Origin: Myxococcales bacterium
GTDB taxonomy: Bacteria > Myxococcota > Myxococcia > Myxococcales > Anaeromyxobacteraceae
DNA length: 9,813 nt
NCBI GenBank assembly: GCA_021848865.1
Contig: JAJZTO010000073.1
Coordinates: forward strand, 1-9,813
Direction: 5' to 3'
Under the pieces are notes generated by a model. The model was given only the letters and a program-made list of their open reading frames with translations, had not been told where the DNA came from and searched no databases. Of this stretch, positions 1-6,636 are shown in pieces (position 1 is the first letter of the stretch; each line of letters starts with the position of its first letter). Position numbers and translations under genes: made by a program.

Positions 1-426
1 TATACCGTCGCGCACGGACTTCAGCTCCCGCTCCTCGGCCGGCGGGAGCAGGAAGAGGTCGGACGGGCCGTCCCGGATCAGCGCCACCCCTTCCAGGTAG
101 GCGGCGGTGTCGGCCAGGTCGTGGGTGGGGTGCATGCGGGCGAAGGTGCCGTAGGCGTCGGCCGCCTCGACGTACAGCTCCTGCGCCATCTTGATGTCGG
201 CCAGCTTCATCTCGGCCAGCGGCGCGAACTTGGAGAAGGGGTACTTGGTCCGGCAGTGCTCCAGGAACTTCTGGGCCTCGACCCAGCTCTCGGCCTTGGC
301 CTCCTCCAGGCCGGCGTTGTAGTCGTCCTCGGCGGTCTTCCCGTACTTCACCTCGCCGGTGAAGGTGACGCGGGAGGTGCCGCAGGCCAGGGCCGTGGCG
401 AGGAGGACGGGGAGGAGGGCGCGCAT
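1..426 (-). CDS. bamD: Outer membrane protein assembly factor BamD (N-terminal part; 3' end outside window)
   Basis: BamD is the TPR lipoprotein of the BAM complex that helps fold and insert beta-barrel proteins into the outer membrane from its periplasmic face. The visible 142 codons begin with a short hydrophobic signal (MRALLPVLLATALAC) whose Cys15 is a plausible lipidation site, although the lipobox A-L-A-C is not the most canonical form. After it come TPR-like helices with family hallmarks: DDYNAGLEEA near residue 34, KFLEHCRTKYPFSKFAPLAEMKLA around 53-76, and EAADAYGTFARMHPTHD around 87-103. The ATG at 426 is chosen because it gives the lipoprotein signal directly; a TTG four codons upstream is possible. 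No Shine-Dalgarno sequence is visible. It lies 35 bases downstream of recX in the same direction, so the two are probably co-transcribed. The gene has no stop in the window and continues beyond base 1. Confidence 0.88.
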   Translation of the reverse strand, partial: MRALLPVLLATALACGTSRVTFTGEVKYGKTAEDDYNAGLEEAKAESWVEAQKFLEHCRTKYPFSKFAPLAEMKLADIKMAQELYVEAADAYGTFARMHPTHDLADTAAYLEGVALIRDGPSDLFLLPPAEERELKSVRDGI

Positions 427-461
427 GAGGGCCGGCAAGATAACGCAAAGGACCCGCCGGA

Positions 462-992
462 TCATCCGCCGCCCTCCCCACCCTCTTCCCACCGGTCCCG
501 GTCGGCGCGCAGCCCGACCACCCGCTGCACCGCCTCGGGCGAGAAGCCCCGGCCCAGGAGGAACCGGGCCAGGCGGGCCCGATCGCGGTCGGGGAGCCCG
601 GCCGCGGGCCGCCCGCCGGTGCGCCGGCCGGCCAGCGCCCGGCACAGCGCCACCTCGGCCGGCTCCTCGCCCGGGGCGACCGCCTGGGCCAGGGCCCCGG
701 CCACCGCGGCCCGCGCCTCCTCCGGCGCGATCCCGGCGGCCGCGAGGCGCCGCTCGGCGGCGCGGGGACCGAGCCGCCCCGGCCGCGTCAGCGAGCGCGC
801 CGTGGCCCGGGCCCAGCCGGCGTCGTCGAGGTAGCCGAGCCGCGCCAGCCAGGCCAGCACCTCGTCCGCCTCCGGCGCGTGGCCGGCCTGGCCGAGCCGA
901 CGGCGCAGCTGGGCGCCGGTGCGGGCGTGGAAGGCGAGGACGCGCAGCGCCAGCGCCTTGGCCTGCTCGAGCGGCGAGTCGGGTCCGGCCAT
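462..992 (-). CDS. recX: Regulatory protein RecX
   Basis: RecX binds RecA filaments and modulates RecA recombinase and coprotease activity in the cytoplasm. The 176-residue protein matches the usual RecX size (about 150-200). It shows the repeated three-helix pattern of the family: LEQAKALALRVLAFHARTG with LRRRL in the first repeat (residues 8-33), EVLAWLARLGYLDDAGWARATARSL in the second (44-68), with RLGPRAAERRLAAAGI following (73-88), and a last repeat ending in RLARFLLGRGFSPEAVQRVVG (130-150). The tail is acidic and Gly-rich (WEEGGEGGG). The ATG at 992 is the only sensible start in frame, but it is preceded by a pyrimidine tract (TTCCCTCC) rather than a Shine-Dalgarno sequence. recA is not in the window. 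It is divergent from the gene at 1084 and upstream of bamD, probably in one operon. Identity rests on pattern recognition of a loosely conserved family. Confidence 0.85.
   Translation of the reverse strand: MAGPDSPLEQAKALALRVLAFHARTGAQLRRRLGQAGHAPEADEVLAWLARLGYLDDAGWARATARSLTRPGRLGPRAAERRLAAAGIAPEEARAAVAGALAQAVAPGEEPAEVALCRALAGRRTGGRPAAGLPDRDRARLARFLLGRGFSPEAVQRVVGLRADRDRWEEGGEGGG
472..490 (-). other. Putative G-quadruplex motif at the recX 3' end
   Basis: On the minus (recX sense) strand there are four G-runs of 3, 3, 4 and 3 bases separated by loops of 4, 1 and 1 bases (AAGA, T, A). This meets the standard G3+N1-7 definition. It encodes the Glu/Gly-rich tail of RecX and lies about 45 bases before the bamD start, so it would also be present in a recX-bamD transcript. 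Folding is not shown by sequence alone. Confidence 0.5.
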
Positions 993-1000
993 GGAGGGAA

Positions 1001-1008
1001 GTGTACAC
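1001..1008. promoter_or_regulatory. Palindrome GTGTACAC upstream of recX
   Basis: This perfect 8-base palindrome begins 9 bases upstream of the recX ATG, in the recX/1084 divergent spacer. It could be part of an operator. I do not recognise it as a known LexA box for this group, so no regulator is assigned, and an 8-base palindrome may be chance. Confidence 0.25.
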
Positions 1009-1013
1009 CGACC

Positions 1014-1038
1014 TGCATGGGGCGGCCGGGGCCATGCA
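1014..1038. promoter_or_regulatory. Inverted repeat TGCATGG-N11-CCATGCA in the divergent spacer
   Basis: Two perfect 7-base arms (1014-1020 and 1032-1038) flank an 11-base GC-only centre that itself contains the palindrome CGGCCG. The element lies between the divergent starts of recX (992) and the lipoprotein gene (1084). Such spacing suits a dimeric DNA-binding protein acting on one or both genes. No convincing -35/-10 pair was found in this spacer on either strand, so the position relative to promoters is unknown. Confidence 0.4.
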
Positions 1039-1083
1039 ACCCGTGGCCCGAGAAGCGTGTTACGCCATTCACAGGGAGGAACC

Positions 1084-4000
1084 ATGCTCGCTCGCCACGC
1101 CGCCGCCCTGGGCGCGCTCGCCGTCGCCGCCTGCAGCCACCAGGTGTCCAGCCCGTCGATGACCGCCGGCCTGGTGCGACCGGATCTGGTCTGCGCCGAA
1201 CAGCGGACCACGCGGGTCACCCTCACCGGCGACGGCTTCACGCCGATGCCGACCGGGACGCTGACCTCCTCCCCGCGGCTGGTCCTGCCCGAGGTGCTCC
1301 TCACCCGGACCCGGGACCTGGGCGGAGCGGCGGCCGGGGGCGCGATCCGAGTCCCCGACGACCCCGCCGACCCGGGCGCGAGCCTGGTCCACTGGCGGAG
1401 CGCCCAGGAGATGTCCTTCGACGTCGTCCCCGCGCTGGCGCTGACGCCCGGCTTCTACGACGTCCGGGTCACGAACCCCGACGGGAAGGCGAGCGCCACC
1501 TTCGCGGCCGGCCTGGCGGCCGTCCCCCGGCCGGTCCTCTCCACCCTGGATCGCCCGGCCATCTGCGACGCGCAGGGCGCCCAGACCGTGAACCTCTCCG
1601 GCAGCGGCATCCTCACCGTGGGCGCCGCGGTCCCCACGGTGACCATCGGGGCCCACGGCAACGCCGACTTCACCTCGGTGGTCGCCACCGGCTGCACGGC
1701 GCTGCCCGGCACCTTCGCCGAGGGCGTCGTCTCCACCTGCACCGGCCTCACCGTCACCATCCCGGCCGGGCTGTTCGCCCCCGGCGACTACCCGGTCACC
1801 GTGACCAACCCGCCGCCGGCGAACTGCGCGTCCAGCGACGTCGTCACCCTCCACGTGGAGCCGCCGCCGTTCGTGGGGGGCGTGGTGCCGGTCACCCTGT
1901 GCCAGGGCGGCGGGACGCTGGCGCTGAGCGGGACCGGCTTCCTGGCCTCGGCGGCGGTGGACCTGGCGCCGGTGACCGCCGGCCCGCCGGCGCTGCACGC
2001 CGCCTCGGTGGCGGTCAGCGGCGGCGGCACCCTGCTCACCGCGATCTTCGGCGGCGGAGCCGTCCCGCCCAACAAGTACGACCTGATCGTCGACAACCTG
2101 GACGGCTGCACCGACGCCGCCCCGCACCAGCAGATCACCGCCGTCACCGGACCGGTCGCCTTCTTCGCCGACCCCGAGGTGGTCTTCAACGGCATCAACA
2201 CCACGGTGACGGTCTACGTCACCACCATCACCTGGCCGGTGACCGTGGCCATCGCGCCGCACGGGATCGGCAGCACGACGCAGCTCACGCCCACCGCCGT
2301 GCCCGGCCACCCCAACCGCGTCCAGGTGGTGATCCCGGTGGGCCAGGCAGTGGGCGCCTACGACCTCTACGTGGACGACGCCACCACCTGCCCCAGCGTC
2401 CTGCCGAACGCCATCACCGTGACCGCGACCACCACCGTCTCCATCAAGTCGGTGACGCCCGGCTTCGGCTGGCAGGGCTCGACCACCGCCGTCACCGTCC
2501 AGCGCGACACCGCGGCGCCCGCGAACCAGCCCTTCGTCGCCACGCCCCGGCTGTTCTTCAACCCCGTCGGCGCCACGACCGCGCCGGCCATCCAGGCCCG
2601 CTCCGTCTCCTTCGTGGACGCGGACACGCTCACGGCGGTGGTGCCCGCCGGCCAGGCGCCCGGGCGTTACGACCTCGTCCTGGTGAACCCGGACGGCACG
2701 GTGGGCCTGCTGACCTCCGCCTTCACCGTCGAGGCCAACCCGCCGCCGGTGGTGGCGGCGGTCACCCCCTCCTCGATCGTCGACCTGGCCTCGCAGGTGG
2801 TGACCGCGAGCGGATCGAACTTCGACGACGTCGCCGGCGTCGCCGCGGCCATGCAGTGCCGGGACGCGGCCGGGATCCCGCTGGCTCCACCCGCGGTCAC
2901 CACCGGGACCGTCAGCTGCGCCTCGGCGTCCAGCTGCGCGGTGCCCGTCACCGTCGACGGGAGCGCGCTCCCCGTCGGCTCGGTGTGCGTGCTGCGGCTC
3001 ACCAACGTCGGCGACGGCTCCTTCTTCGACTACTCCGCCGTCGGCGTGACCAACTCCTCGCTGAACCTGACCAACCCGGTGGCCGGCAGCCCCCTCACCA
3101 GGGGGCGCCGCGCCCTGGTGGCCTTTGCCGGCAACGCCACGCCCGCCTCGCGATTCGTGTACGCGGTGGGCGGCGACGGCGGCGCGGCGGCGGCCGGCGC
3201 GCCCTTCGGCGACGTGGAGGGGGCCCCGGTGGACCTCTTCGGGAAGATGGGCGCCTGGAGCGTGGTGCCGCGAACCGCGCTCTCGACGCCGCGGGCCTAC
3301 GCCGGGTCCGCCACGGCCGGCCGGTACCTCTACGTCTTCGGCGGCACCGGCGGCGCCGGCGCCCTCGCCACCGCCGAGCGCGCCATGATCCTCGACCCGG
3401 CGGAGGTCCCGGCGCTGGACGTCGGCGACATCCTCCCGGCGGCCACCGGCCTCGACCCCGGCTACTGGATCTACCGGGTGTCGGCGCTCTTCTCCGCCGC
3501 CGACCTCGACAACCCCGGTGGCGAGTCGCTCCCCAGCGACGAGGTCATCCTCAAGGTGCCCTCCCTCACCGGGAAGAAGATCCAGGTCCTGCTCTCCTGG
3601 CAGGCTCCCCGGGACTCGCTGGGCGCCACGCTCCCCAACGTCGCCGGCTACCTCGTCTACCGGACCCCGGTGGTGAACGGCGTCTCCGGTCAGGAGGTGC
3701 TGCTCGCCACCGTCCCCGGCGGGACGACGCTGCAGTACACCGACGACGGCGCCGCGGTGCCGGGCACCCAGACGCCGCTGCCCATCGGCAGCGTGGGGCG
3801 GTGGGCGCAGCTGCCGGCGCTGAACGCGGCGCGGAAGGCCCCCGCCGGCGCCGCCGCCGCCGATCCGGTGACCTCCGGCCGCTTCTACGTCTACGCCCTG
3901 CTGGGCGCGAACGCGGCCGGGACGGCGCTCACCAGCTACGAGTACCTCCCGGTGAGCGTCCAGGCCAACGGCCACCAGGTGGCGGGGGCGGCCTGGCTGG

Positions 4001-4464
4001 CCGGCGCCTCCAGCGTCGCCAGCGGGCGCGCGGAGCTCGGCGCCTGGGCGGTGAGCTCCGTCACCTCGGGCCTGGTCACGCCGCCCGACGCCTACGTCTA
4101 CCTGGGCGGCGGCGTGCAGAGCGCCGACGTCGACGCCGGCAAGGTGGCCGCGGGCGGGGACCTGGGCAGCTTCACGCCGCAGCGGAAGTTCGGCGGGACG
4201 CAGGCCGGCTACGGCGTCTGCGCCGCCAACGGGCAGCTCTTCACCTTCGGCGGCGCCGGAGCGGCACCCTCCTCGGGAGCCACCTCGGCGAGCATCGCCG
4301 CCCCGCTGCCGGGCCTGGCCCCGGGCGCCTGGAACTCGCAGGGCATCACGCTGGCCAGCCCGCGCTACCTCACCGGCAGCGCGGTCCAGAGCGCCTTCAT
4401 CTTCCTCGTCGGCGGCCAGACCGCGACCGGGGCGAGCAGCACCACCGAGCTGGTGATCTGGTAA
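1084..4464 (+). CDS. Large putative lipoprotein with IPT/TIG-like repeats, Kelch-like blades and a fibronectin-III-like insert
   Basis: I do not recognise a named family for this 1126-residue protein. The ATG at 1084 is preceded by a clear Shine-Dalgarno sequence (GGAGGA at 1075-1080) and opens with a lipoprotein signal ending V-A-A-C (Cys17), so the protein is probably anchored in an envelope membrane. Residues about 40-650 hold roughly six IPT/TIG (immunoglobulin-like) repeats, each with a V-x-L-x-G-x-G-F-type start strand and a Y-D-V-x-V-x-N-P-D-G-type end strand (for example near 45-135, 166-250, 275-345, 454-550). Residues about 690-760 look like Kelch blades (RFVYAVGG, W-S-V-V-P, RYLYVFGG). 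A fibronectin-III-like stretch follows at about 790-895 (YWIYRVSAL, VAGYLVYRT, YTDDG), then more Kelch-like blades (RFYVYALLG, YVYLGGG, LFTFGG, FIFLVGG) to the end. This architecture suggests surface adhesion or polysaccharide/protein binding, but that is inference. A probable outer-membrane protein gene starts 11 bases downstream, so an operon is likely. Confidence 0.85.
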   Translation: MLARHAAALGALAVAACSHQVSSPSMTAGLVRPDLVCAEQRTTRVTLTGDGFTPMPTGTLTSSPRLVLPEVLLTRTRDLGGAAAGGAIRVPDDPADPGASLVHWRSAQEMSFDVVPALALTPGFYDVRVTNPDGKASATFAAGLAAVPRPVLSTLDRPAICDAQGAQTVNLSGSGILTVGAAVPTVTIGAHGNADFTSVVATGCTALPGTFAEGVVSTCTGLTVTIPAGLFAPGDYPVTVTNPPPANCASSDVVTLHVEPPPFVGGVVPVTLCQGGGTLALSGTGFLASAAVDLAPVTAGPPALHAASVAVSGGGTLLTAIFGGGAVPPNKYDLIVDNLDGCTDAAPHQQITAVTGPVAFFADPEVVFNGINTTVTVYVTTITWPVTVAIAPHGIGSTTQLTPTAVPGHPNRVQVVIPVGQAVGAYDLYVDDATTCPSVLPNAITVTATTTVSIKSVTPGFGWQGSTTAVTVQRDTAAPANQPFVATPRLFFNPVGATTAPAIQARSVSFVDADTLTAVVPAGQAPGRYDLVLVNPDGTVGLLTSAFTVEANPPPVVAAVTPSSIVDLASQVVTASGSNFDDVAGVAAAMQCRDAAGIPLAPPAVTTGTVSCASASSCAVPVTVDGSALPVGSVCVLRLTNVGDGSFFDYSAVGVTNSSLNLTNPVAGSPLTRGRRALVAFAGNATPASRFVYAVGGDGGAAAAGAPFGDVEGAPVDLFGKMGAWSVVPRTALSTPRAYAGSATAGRYLYVFGGTGGAGALATAERAMILDPAEVPALDVGDILPAATGLDPGYWIYRVSALFSAADLDNPGGESLPSDEVILKVPSLTGKKIQVLLSWQAPRDSLGATLPNVAGYLVYRTPVVNGVSGQEVLLATVPGGTTLQYTDDGAAVPGTQTPLPIGSVGRWAQLPALNAARKAPAGAAAADPVTSGRFYVYALLGANAAGTALTSYEYLPVSVQANGHQVAGAAWLAGASSVASGRAELGAWAVSSVTSGLVTPPDAYVYLGGGVQSADVDAGKVAAGGDLGSFTPQRKFGGTQAGYGVCAANGQLFTFGGAGAAPSSGATSASIAAPLPGLAPGAWNSQGITLASPRYLTGSAVQSAFIFLVGGQTATGASSTTELVIW

Positions 4465-4475
4465 GGGGGCCGACC

Positions 4476-5195
4476 ATGAAGACCATCCTCGCCATCGCCG
4501 CTCTCGCCGCCGCGCCGCTCGCGGCGCTCGCGCAGGCGCAGGCCCAGGCCCACCCGGTCCCGTTGCCCCCGCCGCCGGCGAGGACGTCCACGACCCCGAC
4601 CACGGCTCCGGCCGCCGGGAGCGACGTGGGCGCGCTGCTGGTGGGAGTGAAGGCCGGGGGGATCGTGCCCTTCTCCAAGCTGGGCGCGAACGCGGTCGGC
4701 GCCGTGGAGGTGGGGTGGCTGCTGCCCTGGATGGAGCGCAGCTTCGCGGCGGTGCTGGAGATCGCCTACGCGCAGCCCACCGCCAGCGGCGGCGCCGGCG
4801 ATCCGCGCGTCGGCGGGGCCGCGTACGACTGGAAGCTCACGCAGCGGGAGCTGGTGATCGCGCCCACCGGGCTCTACCGGCTGCGGGGCTTCGCCGCGCT
4901 CACCGGCCTCCCCTGGGCGGGAGGCCTCGTGCCCTACGCCGGCATCGGCCCGCGCCTCTACCTCCTGCAGAGCCGGGTCTCGGGCTCGGCGGGCGGCCAG
5001 GCGATGGCCACCACCACCGAGCAGGCCACCAAGCTGGGGTTCGGCGTGCCCCTCGGCGCCGAGCTGGCGCTGGGCCCGGGCAGCCTCACCGGCGAGCTGC
5101 TCCTCGAGTACGGCGCGCTCGACACGGCGGCGGCCGGCTCGGGCACCACCACCGCCGGGCTGGCGCTGCGGGTCGGCTACCGGATGACCTTCTAG
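4476..5195 (+). CDS. Putative secreted outer-membrane beta-barrel protein
   Basis: The 239-residue product starts with a typical Sec signal peptide (MKTILAIAALAAAPLAALA, likely cut after residue 19). A Gln/Ala and then Pro/Thr-rich linker runs to about residue 48. The remainder has alternating, Gly-rich amphipathic segments such as VGALLVGVKAGG, VGAVEVGWLLPW, VPYAGIGPRLYLL and AGLALRVGYRMTF. The last residue is Phe, with hydrophobic residues at -3, -5 and -7, the usual BAM recognition signature of outer-membrane barrels. An AAGGGGG stretch overlapping the previous stop serves as ribosome site 6 bases before the ATG. The 11-base gap implies co-transcription with the large lipoprotein gene, so the two may work together at the outer membrane. 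No specific function can be named. The same frame is open far upstream, but the signal peptide fixes this start. Its stop overlaps that of convergent pilT. Confidence 0.8.
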   Translation: MKTILAIAALAAAPLAALAQAQAQAHPVPLPPPPARTSTTPTTAPAAGSDVGALLVGVKAGGIVPFSKLGANAVGAVEVGWLLPWMERSFAAVLEIAYAQPTASGGAGDPRVGGAAYDWKLTQRELVIAPTGLYRLRGFAALTGLPWAGGLVPYAGIGPRLYLLQSRVSGSAGGQAMATTTEQATKLGFGVPLGAELALGPGSLTGELLLEYGALDTAAAGSGTTTAGLALRVGYRMTF

Positions 5196-5197
5196 AA
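5190..5197. other. Shared stop palindrome TTCTAGAA of two convergent genes
   Basis: The plus-strand gene ends TTC-TAG (stop 5193-5195) and pilT ends TTC-TAG on the minus strand (stop 5192-5194). The 8-base palindrome therefore encodes the terminal Phe and the stop on both strands. The coding regions overlap by four bases (CTAG), which leaves no intergenic space for a conventional terminator. Confidence 0.9.
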
Positions 5198-6481
5198 CCG
5201 CTCGATCTGGAAGTCGTCGTCGGCGGCCGGGGCCGGCGCCCCCGGCTTGGCGGCCACCTGGGCGGGCTGGATGCGCGCCACCGCCTGGCCCGGCACCGGC
5301 GGCGGGCGGGGTGGCCCGCCCGCGGCGGGGCCCGGCGCCGGCCGCGCCACCGGGGGCGCCGCCGCCTGCCCCTCGGCCTTCTCGAAGCCGTCCCACCGGG
5401 AGTCGCTGGTGCCGGAGATGCCCGAGACCCGCAGCGCGAAGTCGTCGGGGTTGGTGGCCTGGCGCAGCGCCTCCTCGTAGGTGATGAGGCCCTGCTTCAG
5501 CAGCCCCATCAGGCTCTGGTCGAAGGTCTGCATCCCGTAGGCGACGTGGCCCTGGGCGATGGCGTCGGGGATCTCCTTGGTGCGGTCCTTGTCCTCGATG
5601 AGCTCGCGCACCCGGCCGGTCGCCAGCAGCACCTCGATGGCCGGCACCCGCCCCTTGCCGTCGGCGCGCGGCACCAGGCGCTGGCTGATGACCGCCTTGA
5701 GCACCGAGCCGAGCTGCAGGCGCACCTGCTTCTGCTGGTAGGGCGGGAAGGCCGAGATGATGCGGTTGATGGTCTCGGTGGCGTCCAGGGTGTGGAGCGT
5801 CGACATCACCAGGTGGCCGGTCTCGGCCGCGGTCAGCGCCGTCTCGATGGTCTCGAGGTCGCGCATCTCGCCCACCAGGATCACGTCCGGGTCCTGGCGC
5901 AGGGCGCTCTTCAGCGCCTGCCCGAAGCTCATGGTGTCGACGCCCACCTCGCGCTGGTTCACGATCGAGCGCTTGTCGCGGATGAGGAACTCGATCGGGT
6001 CCTCGATGGTCATGATGTGGCAGGTCTCGGTGGCGTTGACGTGGTCGATCATCGCCGCCAGCGTCGTGGACTTGCCCGAGCCGGTGGTCCCGGTGACCAG
6101 CACCAGGCCGCGCTGCTCGCCGGCGATCTTCTCCAGGATCTTCGGGAGCAGCAGCTGCTCGATGCTCTGGATCTTGAAGGGGATGACGCGGAAGACGCCG
6201 CCGAGGGTGCCGCGCTGCTGGAAGATGTTGACGCGGAAGCGGCCCAGGCCGGGGACGCCGTAGGCCAGGTCCACCTCGTTGGTCTGCTTGAACTTCTCCT
6301 TCTGGAAGTCGTTCATGATCCCGAACGCCATCCGCGCCACCTCTTCCGGGGGCAGCCGCCGCGCGTCCTTGAGCGGCACCAGCGCGCCGTCCACCCGGAA
6401 CATGGGGGGGAGCCCGGCCTTGAGGTGGATGTCGCTGGCGCCCGCCCGCAGCGCGACCTGCAGGATCTCGTTCAGCTCCAT
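5192..6481 (-). CDS. pilT: Type IV pilus retraction ATPase PilT
   Basis: PilT is the hexameric cytoplasmic ATPase that powers pilus disassembly, and so twitching/gliding motility and DNA uptake. The 429-residue protein has the N-terminal PAS-like region starting MELNEILQVALRAGASDIHLKAG, Walker A GTTGSGKST (131-139), Asp box TIEDPIEF (158-165), Walker B region LRQDPDVILVGEMRD (194-208) and His box MSTLHTLDATETINRI (226-241). The C-terminal GMQTFDQSL (316-324) and NPDDFALRVSGI (344-355) fit the PilT branch I recall from Geobacter and Myxococcus. In place of the textbook AIRNLIRE motif it reads RVRELIED (290-297). Residues about 370-420 form a Pro/Ala-rich tail ending DDDFQIERF, so it is longer than the usual 345-385 residues. 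The ATG at 6481 is chosen by family alignment; it is preceded by TTCCCCTCC rather than a Shine-Dalgarno sequence. An upstream ATG at 6520 is less likely. No other pilus gene is in the window. Confidence 0.93.
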   Translation of the reverse strand: MELNEILQVALRAGASDIHLKAGLPPMFRVDGALVPLKDARRLPPEEVARMAFGIMNDFQKEKFKQTNEVDLAYGVPGLGRFRVNIFQQRGTLGGVFRVIPFKIQSIEQLLLPKILEKIAGEQRGLVLVTGTTGSGKSTTLAAMIDHVNATETCHIMTIEDPIEFLIRDKRSIVNQREVGVDTMSFGQALKSALRQDPDVILVGEMRDLETIETALTAAETGHLVMSTLHTLDATETINRIISAFPPYQQKQVRLQLGSVLKAVISQRLVPRADGKGRVPAIEVLLATGRVRELIEDKDRTKEIPDAIAQGHVAYGMQTFDQSLMGLLKQGLITYEEALRQATNPDDFALRVSGISGTSDSRWDGFEKAEGQAAAPPVARPAPGPAAGGPPRPPPVPGQAVARIQPAQVAAKPGAPAPAADDDFQIERF

Positions 6482-6549
6482 GGAGGGGAAGGCTACCACC
6501 CGCCGCCGGGCCGGCGCCATTCGCCCGGACGGGCAAGGCGCCGCGGACG

Positions 6550-6573
6550 TGTGGGCCTGTCCCACAACGTGGG
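6550..6573. repeat. Nested inverted repeats TGTGGG / CCCACA / GTGGG
   Basis: TGTGGG (6550-6555) and CCCACA (6561-6566) form a 6-base inverted repeat with a 5-base loop. The same CCCAC (6561-6565) can instead pair with GTGGG (6569-6573) across a 3-base loop. The element lies in the 155-base spacer between the rpsI terminator and pilT, about 70-90 bases upstream of the pilT start. It may be an operator or part of the upstream terminator region. I found no clear sigma70 or sigma54 promoter for pilT nearby. Confidence 0.3.
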
Positions 6574-6580
6574 GAAGGCA

Positions 6581-6614
6581 AGAGGCCGACCGCGGAAACC
6601 CGCGATCGGCCTCT
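6581..6614 (-). terminator. Strong hairpin terminator of the rplM-rpsI operon
   Basis: Two 15-base arms (6600-6614 and 6581-6595) around a 4-base loop give a fully paired stem in the minus-strand transcript, counting one U-G wobble. In the plus-strand transcript the same position is a C-A mismatch, so the stem is better for minus-strand transcription. It begins 22 bases after the rpsI stop codon. There is no run of U after it (TTGCCTTCCCC), so it is not a textbook intrinsic terminator, but stem strength and place support the role. Confidence 0.75.
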
Positions 6615-6636
6615 CGGAGACGGGGCGGCGGCGCGG

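Noticed and set aside
1069..3975. 968-codon minus-strand open frame opposite the lipoprotein gene
   Set aside because: The product is a Gly/Arg/His/Val-rich mirror of the sense repeats, with no recognisable motif and no ribosome site.
879..4475. Plus-strand open frame running into the barrel gene for 3.6 kb without a stop
   Set aside because: Its upstream translation is Arg/Gly/Pro-rich with no domain, and it overlaps the well-supported lipoprotein frame. The ATG at 4476 with a signal peptide is the real start. It is a by-product of high GC.
6482..6520. Alternative pilT start at 6520, adding 13 residues
   Set aside because: The extension MAPARRRVVAFPS is unlike PilT N-termini, has no ribosome site, and family members begin at the MELNEIL position.
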